A stretch of 38,651 nt of DNA from assembly GCA_029006735.1 (NCBI GenBank), contig JAQXGN010000056.1, forward strand, positions 1 to 38,651, written 5' to 3'. This stretch comes from Caryophanales bacterium. Its GTDB lineage: Bacteria; Bacillota_I; Bacilli_A; RFN20; CAG-449. Both the position numbers and the translations under genes were made by a program. Each line of letters starts with the position of its first letter. The stretch's first letter is position 1. A model generated the notes under the pieces. It had not been told where the DNA came from. It made no database searches and saw nothing but the letters and a program-made list of their open reading frames with translations. Below are positions 15,121-22,728 of the stretch, one piece after another.

Positions 15121-15969
15121 ATGAATAAAGACTCAAAAATATTAATTGTTGGTCTTGGTTTAATTGGTGGAAGTATCGCATTAAAATTATCCCAAAAAGG
15201 ATATAATGTTTCGGCATTAGACATTAATAAAGGAGCAATTAATTATGCTCATGAACATCATATTATTAACAACCATAATTTAGATGATACAGAATTAATT
15301 AAACAAGCTGATTTAATTATTCTATGCTTATATCCATCAACTATTATTTCTTGGATTAAAGACCATCAATCATTAATGAAAGATAATGTGATTATTACTG
15401 ATGTCACTGGTATAAAAACTAATATAGTTAATAATATTCAAAGCATTTTAACAAAAGACAAAGAATTTATCGCGATGCATCCAATGTGTGGTAAAGAAAC
15501 TAGTGGTGTTGAATATGCAGATTGTGAGATGTTTAAAATTGCCAATCTAATTATTGTACCAACAGAAAAAAATAAACCATCTACAATTGAATTTATTAAG
15601 GATTTTGGCAAAATTCTCGAATTTAATAACATCGAGATTTTATCAGTTGAAGAACATGATAAAATGATTTCTTTCCTATCTCAGCTTCCACATGCAATCG
15701 CTGTTTCTTTAATGAATTGTCGAGATAATGATCATTTAACTAGATATACTGGTGACTCTTTCCGAGATTTAACACGTATTGCAAAAATTAACGCTTCATT
15801 ATGGTCTGACTTATTCATAAAGAATAAAGAGAATTTAGTAAGTGATATCAATTCCTTCATTGAAACACTCAACGATTTAAAAGATAAAATTAATAACGAA
15901 GACAAAGAAGGTCTAGAAGAATTATTTATTGAATCAAAAAGGAGAAGACAAAACTTCGATAAAAAATAA
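15121..15969 (+). CDS. tyrA: Prephenate dehydrogenase
   Basis: 282 residues. TyrA oxidatively decarboxylates prephenate to 4-hydroxyphenylpyruvate, the tyrosine precursor. The Rossmann motif GLGLIGGSIA (11-20) and the central HPMCGKETSGVEYAD motif with catalytic His are present; QLPHAIAVSLMN, GDSFRDLTRIAK and INASLWSDLF are typical of the helical dimer domain. There is no C-terminal ACT domain, so feedback control by tyrosine through that route is not expected. AGGAGG precedes the ATG. It is the last gene of the aro operon; the terminator overlaps its stop codon. Confidence 0.95.
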   Translation: MNKDSKILIVGLGLIGGSIALKLSQKGYNVSALDINKGAINYAHEHHIINNHNLDDTELIKQADLIILCLYPSTIISWIKDHQSLMKDNVIITDVTGIKTNIVNNIQSILTKDKEFIAMHPMCGKETSGVEYADCEMFKIANLIIVPTEKNKPSTIEFIKDFGKILEFNNIEILSVEEHDKMISFLSQLPHAIAVSLMNCRDNDHLTRYTGDSFRDLTRIAKINASLWSDLFIKNKENLVSDINSFIETLNDLKDKINNEDKEGLEELFIESKRRRQNFDKK

Positions 15970-15995
15970 AATGGTTGTTAAACGCAACCATTTTT
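15969..15995. terminator. Bidirectional terminator between tyrA and the U32 gene
   Basis: Stem AAATGGTTG / CAACCATTT (15969-15977 with 15985-15993), 7-nt loop, T-rich on the plus side and A-rich (T on minus) on the other. The stem abuts the tyrA stop and the U32 stop. Confidence 0.88.
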
Positions 15996-17193
15996 ATTTG
16001 CTTCGAATAAGACGAATAATTGAATAAGGTTCAAATTTACGATCAACTTTAATCTTCACTAATTGTTTTCCAATAGTTGCAACTTCCATTTCTTTCCCCT
16101 TATTATCTAATATTTCACTAATATGAATCATTCGATCATCTTCTTTTGGCGAGTGTAATAAGTAATCTTTTCCTAATTCTAATTTATTATGGATTTCAAT
16201 TGTTGCATATTCTTCATCACTATCAATAACTAATGCAACATAATCTCCGATTTTAATAAGTCTTTCATCAAGATTATAAAGCATTTGTTCTCTAGTGACA
16301 TTCCCATATAAAAATCCAGTCGAAGTTAATCGATTCTCAGCTTTATAAATATCATCTCTAGCTTTTATAAAATCAATTGGTTGATTGTTATAATAAGCAT
16401 CAATAACTTCACGATATGCTTTAACAACACAAGCAATATAATTGCTTGCTTTTCTTCTTCCTTCAATCTTTAAAGAATCAACACCCATTTCTATTAATTG
16501 AGGAATCTCATTAATCGCACATAAATCTTTAGATGACATCTTTAAAAACTCATTATCTTTAGTGATTAACTTTTCCCCATTATAAACATTATAAAACCAA
16601 CGACAAGAATAAGCACATCCACCTCTATTTGCGTCTCGATTACACATTACATTTGATAACATGCATTTACCTGAATAAGAAGAACACATTCCTCCATGAA
16701 TAAATGCTTCTATTTCACATGGTTTATTTTCACAAATATCTTTCATATCTTTTAATGAAGCCTCTCTACCTAATACAACTCGATCTGCACCTAAAGAAGC
16801 AAAAAAATCAATAGCTTCTTTATTTAAAGAAGATTGTTGAGTAGAGATATGAACTTGTAAATTAGTGTACTTTTTCGCTAATTTCACCATATATAAGCTA
16901 GATGTAATAATCGCATCAACTCCAATATTATCTAAAGCAATTAAATATTTTTTGATATCACTTACATCATTATTATGCATAACAATATTACAAGTAACAT
17001 GTACTTTTTTATTTAATCTATGGGCAAATTCACAACCTTGTCGAATTTCATCTAATGTAAAATTGCTTGCCTTTGAACGTAAAGAAAACTCTCTTCCACC
17101 AATAAAGACAGCATCTGCTCCATAGATTAATGCTACTTTTAATTTTTCCAAATCACCTGCAGGAGCTAATAATTCTATTCTTTTATTATTCAT
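15994..17193 (-). CDS. U32-family protein, TrhP2/YrrO-like (tRNA U34 hydroxylation)
   Basis: 399 residues. The start of the mature fold, ELLAPAGDLEKLKVALIYGADAVFIGG, is the classical peptidase-U32 signature, and the Cys-rich segment HGGMCSSYSGKC...CNRDANRGGCAYSC is the cluster/metal-binding part shared by TrhP and RlhA. Although labelled peptidases, characterised members act in prephenate-dependent RNA hydroxylation (5-hydroxyuridine at tRNA position 34), so the nearby aromatic pathway would supply prephenate; that link is inference. ATG at 17193 has AAAGGAG upstream; a longer frame upstream lies inside the preceding gene. It overlaps nothing but follows that gene by 1 nt and pairs with it as in the B. 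subtilis yrrN-yrrO order. Confidence 0.85.
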   Translation of the reverse strand: MNNKRIELLAPAGDLEKLKVALIYGADAVFIGGREFSLRSKASNFTLDEIRQGCEFAHRLNKKVHVTCNIVMHNNDVSDIKKYLIALDNIGVDAIITSSLYMVKLAKKYTNLQVHISTQQSSLNKEAIDFFASLGADRVVLGREASLKDMKDICENKPCEIEAFIHGGMCSSYSGKCMLSNVMCNRDANRGGCAYSCRWFYNVYNGEKLITKDNEFLKMSSKDLCAINEIPQLIEMGVDSLKIEGRRKASNYIACVVKAYREVIDAYYNNQPIDFIKARDDIYKAENRLTSTGFLYGNVTREQMLYNLDERLIKIGDYVALVIDSDEEYATIEIHNKLELGKDYLLHSPKEDDRMIHISEILDNKGKEMEVATIGKQLVKIKVDRKFEPYSIIRLIRSK

Positions 17194-17194
17194 A

Positions 17195-18058
17195 TTATTC
17201 AAACTCCTTTGGATTATAAACAGAATCCACATACATAAATTGATTATTAATTGGTAAATTCAATTGATTAAATCTATTAATTCCCTCTTGTAACTCCAAT
17301 TTATGTAAATAAACATCCTTATAAATATTAATAACTTGATAATAAATATCCTCATTAATAAAAATTGAATCTAAAAATAAATACTTTAAATCAAGTTCAA
17401 ATAATCTTTCTAAAACTGAAATGACTCCATTTCGGAAAACGATTGTTCCATATTCATTTTCAATAGTTGGACAACGATCTTCTTTTCGTGTGTTTTCCTG
17501 TAAAAATAAATTATCCAATTCAATATCTAATTTAGATTCTTCTTTATATAAAGAGATGATTTTTCGATAAGTTTGATACATTGGATGATATCCAAAACCT
17601 AGATAAAATACATTATTATCATAAGCATTAATCTTTACTACATCATCCAGAGTGATTTCATTACTGACACCTACTGCATCACAACCTAATATTGTATATT
17701 CATGCATATCAAAAGCATTTGTAATCATTGTTAAAGGATTATAAATCCCTTTATGAATAATCCCTTTTTTCATCAAAATATTAAAGATACCTAAATCTTG
17801 AAAGATGAATTTTACATCTTCATCTTTAAAACAATCAATGAATTCACTTATTTCAGTTTCTTTTTCACAATGCATAATAGAATTTATTAATAAAAAGATT
17901 TCTTTGTTAGCTTTTTTAGCTAATACAATTGCTTTTTTAATTTCTTCTTTTTGAAAATAGTAATATGCATAACTAGAAAAAGTGGTGCCTAAAATAATTC
18001 CATCAAGTGGGAAGTCAGTTATTTTATCAATACTATTTACTACTCCAATTAATTTCAT
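17195..18058 (-). CDS. U32-family protein, short TrhP1/YrrN-like partner
   Basis: 287 residues, divergent. The N-terminus (MKLIGVVNSIDKITDF...DGIILG) and the TIM-barrel-like alternation LINSIMHCEKETEI, FIFQDLGIFNILMK and CDAVGVSNEITLDDV match a short U32 protein, the sort that precedes the longer U32 gene. It lacks the Cys-rich insert of the longer partner. In B. subtilis the two proteins act together in forming 5-hydroxyuridine in tRNA; the same is likely here but the family call is weaker than for the neighbour. Its ATG overlaps the stop of the upstream methyltransferase gene by 1 nt (TAATG). Confidence 0.65.
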   Translation of the reverse strand: MKLIGVVNSIDKITDFPLDGIILGTTFSSYAYYYFQKEEIKKAIVLAKKANKEIFLLINSIMHCEKETEISEFIDCFKDEDVKFIFQDLGIFNILMKKGIIHKGIYNPLTMITNAFDMHEYTILGCDAVGVSNEITLDDVVKINAYDNNVFYLGFGYHPMYQTYRKIISLYKEESKLDIELDNLFLQENTRKEDRCPTIENEYGTIVFRNGVISVLERLFELDLKYLFLDSIFINEDIYYQVINIYKDVYLHKLELQEGINRFNQLNLPINNQFMYVDSVYNPKEFE

Positions 18059-18732
18059 TATTTTTCGACCTTCATATCTTTTATAATCAATGGTTTTTTT
18101 ACTTCCATTCCATTTTTTCCATTTTTAACTGCTTTAATTAACACTACATTAGAATTTTCTTTATTAATATTATAAACAAATTGCATGACTTTTATTGCAA
18201 GATGATATTGAGAAAATATATCAATCAATTCTTGTAATCTTGAGGATTGATAAACAAAGAAAAGCTTACCATTATCTTTAAGATTTAAAAAAATCGTTTT
18301 AACTAGATTCTCTAATGGTAAAGAATCCTCATGTTTTGCTAAAGTCATATTAATAGATGAATTCTTACTATCCTTTGTTACTTTAAAATAAGGAGGATTG
18401 CATACAATAACATCAACTAGCTCTCCCCTATATGTGTTTGCATCCTCATTAATCAAACAATAATTATCAATATTGTTTAATTCTAAATTTTTTTTAGCTA
18501 ACTCAATAGCGTGTTTATTAATTTCTAATCCAATCAACTTTTTAGGTGAAAATCGACTAGCATACAATAATAATGAACCATTATTTGTCCCAATATCTAA
18601 AACAGTATCAAAACGATATACTTCTAAAAATTCACCAAGAACCATCGTATCTGTATTAATACAAATCATTGAATGATCTTGATATAATTTGATATTTTCT
18701 CTACCTGGTAAATAGTCTAAAGTAATCGCCAT
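18058..18732 (-). CDS. trmN6: TrmN6/YabB-like tRNA1(Val) adenine-37 N6-methyltransferase
   Basis: 224 residues. A class I SAM-dependent methyltransferase: DIGTNNGSLLLYAS is motif I, GLEINKHAIELAKKN the acidic loop, and VIVCNPPYFK the NPPY motif of N6-adenine methylation. LYQDHSMICINTDTMVLGEF near the N-terminus is the wording of the YfiC/YabB group, which methylates A37 of tRNA1(Val). AAGGAG precedes the start. It heads a three-gene unit with the two U32 genes, all for tRNA modification. Confidence 0.88.
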   Translation of the reverse strand: MAITLDYLPGRENIKLYQDHSMICINTDTMVLGEFLEVYRFDTVLDIGTNNGSLLLYASRFSPKKLIGLEINKHAIELAKKNLELNNIDNYCLINEDANTYRGELVDVIVCNPPYFKVTKDSKNSSINMTLAKHEDSLPLENLVKTIFLNLKDNGKLFFVYQSSRLQELIDIFSQYHLAIKVMQFVYNINKENSNVVLIKAVKNGKNGMEVKKPLIIKDMKVEK

Positions 18733-18811
18733 AAAAAGAATTCTCCTTAAATAACGTAGTTATTCTATCATTATATGAAACCAAATAAAAGAGAATAAAT
18801 CGACTAAAATA

Positions 18812-18844
18812 AGAAAAATACCACCATATTTTTATAGTGGTATT
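18812..18844 (-). terminator. Intrinsic terminator of clpB
   Basis: Stem AATACCAC / GTGGTATT (18817-18824 with 18837-18844), 12-nt loop, five T on the minus strand. 17 nt after the clpB stop. Confidence 0.85.
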
Positions 18845-18860
18845 AATCTATTTCCTTTCT

Positions 18861-21419
18861 TTATACATTTTTAAAAGTAAATTCTTCATTTACATAATCG
18901 ATATATAAAGATGATTTCTCCTTAATATTTCCCTTAATGATTTCTTTAGCTAAAGGTGTTTCTATTTCTTTTTGAATATAACGTTTTAATGGTCTAGCTC
19001 CATATATACGATCAAATCCTTTTTTTGAAATTGCCTTTAAAGCTTCAGAAGAAATATCTATCTTAATCTCTAGTTTTTCTAATCTAGTTTCTAATTGTTT
19101 AATAAACTTCATCGCAATTTTTATTACTACACTATCATCAAGAGAATTAAAGAATACAATATCATCTATTCTATTAAGAAATTCTGGCTTAAAATGTTCC
19201 TTTAAACTATTTTCAACATTTTGATGAGCGATAGAATCGTTTCCTTCAAGTAGATATTCACTACCAATATTAGAAGTCATTATTAAAATCGTATTTTTAA
19301 AATCGACTACTCGACCTTGAGAATCAGTTAATCTACCATCATCAAGGACTTGTAATAGAATATTAAATACATCAGGATGAGCTTTTTCAATTTCATCAAG
19401 TAAAACGATTGAATATGGTTTTCTTCTAACAGCTTCCGTCAATTGTCCCCCTTCTTCATATCCTACATATCCTGGAGGCGCACCAACTAATCGAGAAACA
19501 GAAAACTTTTCCATATATTCCGACATATCAATACGGATTATTTGATTTTCTGAATCAAATAAAGAAGCTGCTAAAGACTTTGCAATCTCTGTTTTACCAA
19601 CTCCAGTAGGTCCTAAAAACAAGAATGATCCAATTGGACGATTTTCATCATTAATTCCTGCTCTTGAACGTAATATTGCATCACAAACTTTATTAATTGC
19701 TTCATCTTGACCGATTACTCTTTCTTTCAAATTTGATTCCAAAGACAATATTTTACTAGATTCGCTTTGATTTAATTTACTAACTGGAATTCCTGTCCAT
19801 TTAGAAATAACTCGAGCAATGTCTTCTTCTTTAACAACTTCATCAAGCATATTGTTTTCTTTATCCATCGTTTCAAAATCTTTGATCTTTTTTTCTAAGT
19901 TAGGAATAACAATATATTGTAATCTACTTGCTTCTTGATAATTTGCATTTTGCATTGCTTTATCTAAGTCAAGCTTTGCTCTTTCTAAATCATCTTTTGC
20001 TGTTTTTGATTCATTCAACGCTTTCTTTTCATTTGTCCATTTTACCATTAATCCAGATTGTTGTTCTTTTAATTCTGCTATCTCTTTTTCCATCTTTTCT
20101 AAACGTTTCTTACTAGCTTCAGAATCTTCTTTTTGAAGCGATACGCGTTCGATTTCAAGTTGCATTAGTTTTCTATTAATCTCATCCAATTCGGTTGGTA
20201 ATGAATCGATTTGCATTCTAACCGCAGAACATGCTTCATCAATTAAATCAATCGCTTTATCTGGTAAAAAACGATCAGTAATATATCGATTAGATAAAGT
20301 AGCTGCACTCACTAATGCCGAATCTAAAATCTGTACACCATGATGACTTTCATATCTTTCTTTTAACCCTCTTAAAATAGAAATAGTATCTTCAAGAGTT
20401 GGCTCACCTACAGTTACTTTTTGCATTCTTCTTTCAAAAGCTGCATCCTTTTCAATATATTTTCGATACTCATCAAGAGTAGTCGCTCCAATACAATGTA
20501 ATTCACCTCTAGCTAACATTGGTTTTAATAAATTAGCTGCGTCCATTGCCCCATCAGTTTTACCCGCACCAATTAAGGTATGAATTTCATCAATAAATAA
20601 AACAATTTTTCCTTCTGATTTAGAGATTTCATTTAATACTGCTTTCAAACGATCTTCAAATTCTCCTCGATATTTTGCACCCGCGATCAATGCACCTAAA
20701 TCAAGTTCAAAAATCGTTTTATCCTTTAAAGATAAAGGAACATCACCTTTAAAAATTCTCCATGCTAATCCTTCAACAATTGCAGTTTTACCAACGCCTG
20801 GTTCACCGATTAAAACTGGATTATTCTTTGTTTTTCTCGATAAAATTTGAATAACTCGACGAATTTCTTCATCTCTACCAATAACTGGATCAATCTTTCC
20901 TTTTGCGACATCTAAAGTTAAATCTCGTCCATATTTTTTTAATACTTCATATTTTTCCTCTGGATTCTTATCAAGAACTTTACTTGAACCACGAATTTCT
21001 TTGATAGCTTTCTCTATTTTGTTTTTATTAAAGTTATTAATATTAAGTAATTTATTAATAATCGAATGTTTTGTATCAAAAATAGCCAAAATCAAATGTT
21101 CAACACTTACGAATTGATCGCCATATTGTTTTCTATATTTATCTGCATTAGATAATAGGTTGTTAACATCTACAGAGACATAAATATTATCTACGTTACT
21201 GCTTTTTGCTTTAGCTTTAATAAAACCTTCAACTGTCTCGATAAATAATTTTGCATCACATTCGACTTTATAAAGAATATTCTTGAGCATTGAGTCTTCA
21301 TCATCGAGCATAGCTTTAATTACATGAGGGACATCAATTTCACAAGAGAAATTCTCTTTTGCAATTTCTTGACTTCGATTAATAATAGAAATTACTTTTT
21401 CTGTGAATTTATCTTCCAT
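18861..21419 (-). CDS. clpB: ATP-dependent disaggregase ClpB
   Basis: 852 residues from the chosen start, full length. ClpB pulls aggregated proteins through a hexameric pore in cooperation with DnaK. Order: N-terminal Clp repeat domain (1 to about 145), NBD1 with Walker [10 protein letters not shown] and Walker [12 protein letters not shown], coiled-coil middle domain (about 400-520, [18 protein letters not shown] region) that identifies ClpB rather than ClpC or ClpA, then NBD2 with GPTGVGKTE and [20 protein letters not shown]. The start at 21419 (MEDKFTE) has AAAGGAGG upstream; a longer frame would span it. Control is by two CIRCE-like sites around a consensus promoter, indicating HrcA; no CtsR box was seen. 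Confidence 0.97.
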   Translation of the reverse strand: MEDKFTEKVISIINRSQEIAKENFSCEIDVPHVIKAMLDDEDSMLKNILYKVECDAKLFIETVEGFIKAKAKSSNVDNIYVSVDVNNLLSNADKYRKQYGDQFVSVEHLILAIFDTKHSIINKLLNINNFNKNKIEKAIKEIRGSSKVLDKNPEEKYEVLKKYGRDLTLDVAKGKIDPVIGRDEEIRRVIQILSRKTKNNPVLIGEPGVGKTAIVEGLAWRIFKGDVPLSLKDKTIFELDLGALIAGAKYRGEFEDRLKAVLNEISKSEGKIVLFIDEIHTLIGAGKTDGAMDAANLLKPMLARGELHCIGATTLDEYRKYIEKDAAFERRMQKVTVGEPTLEDTISILRGLKERYESHHGVQILDSALVSAATLSNRYITDRFLPDKAIDLIDEACSAVRMQIDSLPTELDEINRKLMQLEIERVSLQKEDSEASKKRLEKMEKEIAELKEQQSGLMVKWTNEKKALNESKTAKDDLERAKLDLDKAMQNANYQEASRLQYIVIPNLEKKIKDFETMDKENNMLDEVVKEEDIARVISKWTGIPVSKLNQSESSKILSLESNLKERVIGQDEAINKVCDAILRSRAGINDENRPIGSFLFLGPTGVGKTEIAKSLAASLFDSENQIIRIDMSEYMEKFSVSRLVGAPPGYVGYEEGGQLTEAVRRKPYSIVLLDEIEKAHPDVFNILLQVLDDGRLTDSQGRVVDFKNTILIMTSNIGSEYLLEGNDSIAHQNVENSLKEHFKPEFLNRIDDIVFFNSLDDSVVIKIAMKFIKQLETRLEKLEIKIDISSEALKAISKKGFDRIYGARPLKRYIQKEIETPLAKEIIKGNIKEKSSLYIDYVNEEFTFKNV

Positions 21420-21433
21420 TAGTTTAACCTCCT

Positions 21434-21460
21434 TTAGCAATCTACTCTCTAGACTGCTAA
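21434..21460 (-). promoter_or_regulatory. CIRCE-like HrcA operator, downstream copy
   Basis: On the minus strand TTAGCAGTC-N9-GATTGCTAA: one mismatch per arm to the CIRCE consensus TTAGCACTC-N9-GAGTGCTAA, with exact 9-bp spacing. It lies between the -10 and the clpB ribosome binding site. Confidence 0.8.
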
Positions 21461-21464
21461 TTAT

Positions 21465-21492
21465 ATTATAGTACTATTTTTAGCAGTGTCAA
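21465..21492 (-). promoter_or_regulatory. clpB promoter
   Basis: Consensus TTGACA (21487-21492), 16-bp spacer and TATAAT (21465-21470) on the minus strand. The -35 lies within the upstream CIRCE copy. Confidence 0.85.
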
Positions 21493-21506
21493 TAAAAGAG
21501 TGCTAA
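21480..21506 (-). promoter_or_regulatory. CIRCE-like HrcA operator, upstream copy
   Basis: On the minus strand TTAGCACTC-N9-CACTGCTAA: one perfect arm, one with two mismatches, exact 9-bp spacing. It covers the -35 hexamer of clpB. Confidence 0.75.
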
Positions 21507-21576
21507 TTTTTATATAATATTTTCCCCATACTTAATATTATTTTCCTTCCTTTATTTTTATATGAATATTTTCAGA

Positions 21577-21610
21577 TTAAAAAAGAGCATCTACCTTAGT
21601 AAATGCTCTT
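21577..21610 (-). terminator. Terminator of the nine-gene surface operon
   Basis: Stem AAGAGCAT / ATGCTCTT (21583-21590 with 21603-21610), 12-nt loop, T6 on the minus strand, 19 nt after the last stop codon. Confidence 0.85.
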
Positions 21611-21628
21611 AAAATGATTATTTTCTTA

Positions 21629-22723
21629 CTATGCATTCTCCCAAATTGCATATAAAGTTAAATCACTACAAACTGGAGTTAAATCAGTAAAACATCCAAT
21701 AGTTGGGTTAATCGATTTACTTGTATACCAACCTTTAAAAATAGATCCATCCTTAGTAGGAATAGGAATACTATAACCTGTTGAAGAAAAATATTTCCCA
21801 CTTAATACTTGGTATGAAATTGGAGTTCCAAAAGGTAAATTACCTCCATTTGCATCGAATCTTACTGTATATTTTATAGTAGTATTTTCTGATATATTGA
21901 TAATATTAATCCATACACCATTTTCTTTATGATAAATTGAAGAATCATTTAAGTTAAACCATAAATCTCCATCAATACCATATTCTGATGAAGGTTCACA
22001 CGCCTCTGAGAACCATTTATTAGGTCTAGCAAAAGGAAATGTATCACTAGTTCCATCAGTATAATTAATTGTTAATGTATAATCATCACCATTAGGACTT
22101 GAAACAATTGAGGAAATACCGCGGCCTTCTTCGCCTTGTTCACCTTTTATAGGTGCAGGAATAACAATATTATAATCAGCTCCAGATGATAATTTGATAG
22201 TTATAGAAACAGAGAAATCCATATTGATAAAATGTTCAATACTTTCAATACCTACTCCATCTTTACCTGCAGGTAAAATGATAGGATTTGATTTTGTTCC
22301 ATCACTATAATGAATAGTAATAATTTCATTACCTGTTTCTTCATCTTTTTCGCTTGTTACATCAACAATAGAAACAACACTTGGAACTACATATGAAACA
22401 GGTTCTTTTGTATCATCTGTATAGATAATAGTAATAATTTGATTCAAATTCTCATCTTTTTCGACTTTTATTTCTTTAATTCCTGTGCCATCTTTACCAA
22501 CAACACCATCTTCTCCTTTAGGTACAATAAATACATATGGTTCTTGTTCTTCATTTACGTAAGTAATTGTAACTTGAATATCACCATTTGCTAATTGTTC
22601 CGTTGCAACATCTTGAATAGTATAACCTGCCATATCTTGCCCAAAGAAACTTGAACAACTAGTCAATGTTAAACTACCGAATAATACTGTTGATAATAAT
22701 AGAGATCTTAATAATTTTTTCAT
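21629..22723 (-). CDS. Surface lipoprotein with collagen-like segments and a C-terminal InlB/Listeria-Bacteroides repeat
   Basis: 364 residues. Lipobox LTSC with Cys23 predicts a lipid-anchored exported protein. The body has three or four related units of about 45-60 residues, each with a Gly-x-y collagen-like turn (EDGVVGKDGTGI, AGKDGVGI, KGEQGEEGRGI) followed by beta strands ending in YTDDT, YSDGT or YTDGT. The last 80 residues (VRFDANGG ... GYSIPIPTKDGSIFKGWYT ... DLTLYAIW) match the Flg_new/InlB B-repeat fold used in bacterial surface adhesins. It is the last gene of the operon, 5 nt after the beta-helix protein, so it is likely a surface partner of that protein and of the ABC exporter. 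Confidence 0.75.
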   Translation of the reverse strand: MKKLLRSLLLSTVLFGSLTLTSCSSFFGQDMAGYTIQDVATEQLANGDIQVTITYVNEEQEPYVFIVPKGEDGVVGKDGTGIKEIKVEKDENLNQIITIIYTDDTKEPVSYVVPSVVSIVDVTSEKDEETGNEIITIHYSDGTKSNPIILPAGKDGVGIESIEHFINMDFSVSITIKLSSGADYNIVIPAPIKGEQGEEGRGISSIVSSPNGDDYTLTINYTDGTSDTFPFARPNKWFSEACEPSSEYGIDGDLWFNLNDSSIYHKENGVWINIINISENTTIKYTVRFDANGGNLPFGTPISYQVLSGKYFSSTGYSIPIPTKDGSIFKGWYTSKSINPTIGCFTDLTPVCSDLTLYAIWENA

Positions 22724-22728
22724 AAAAA

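Noticed and set aside
15021-15224. Two minus-strand frames across the aroA-tyrA junction
   Set aside because: Both are antisense to well-identified coding sequence and have no start context.
21434-21530. CtsR box at clpB
   Set aside because: No GGTCAAA direct-repeat heptads were found; the repeats present fit CIRCE.
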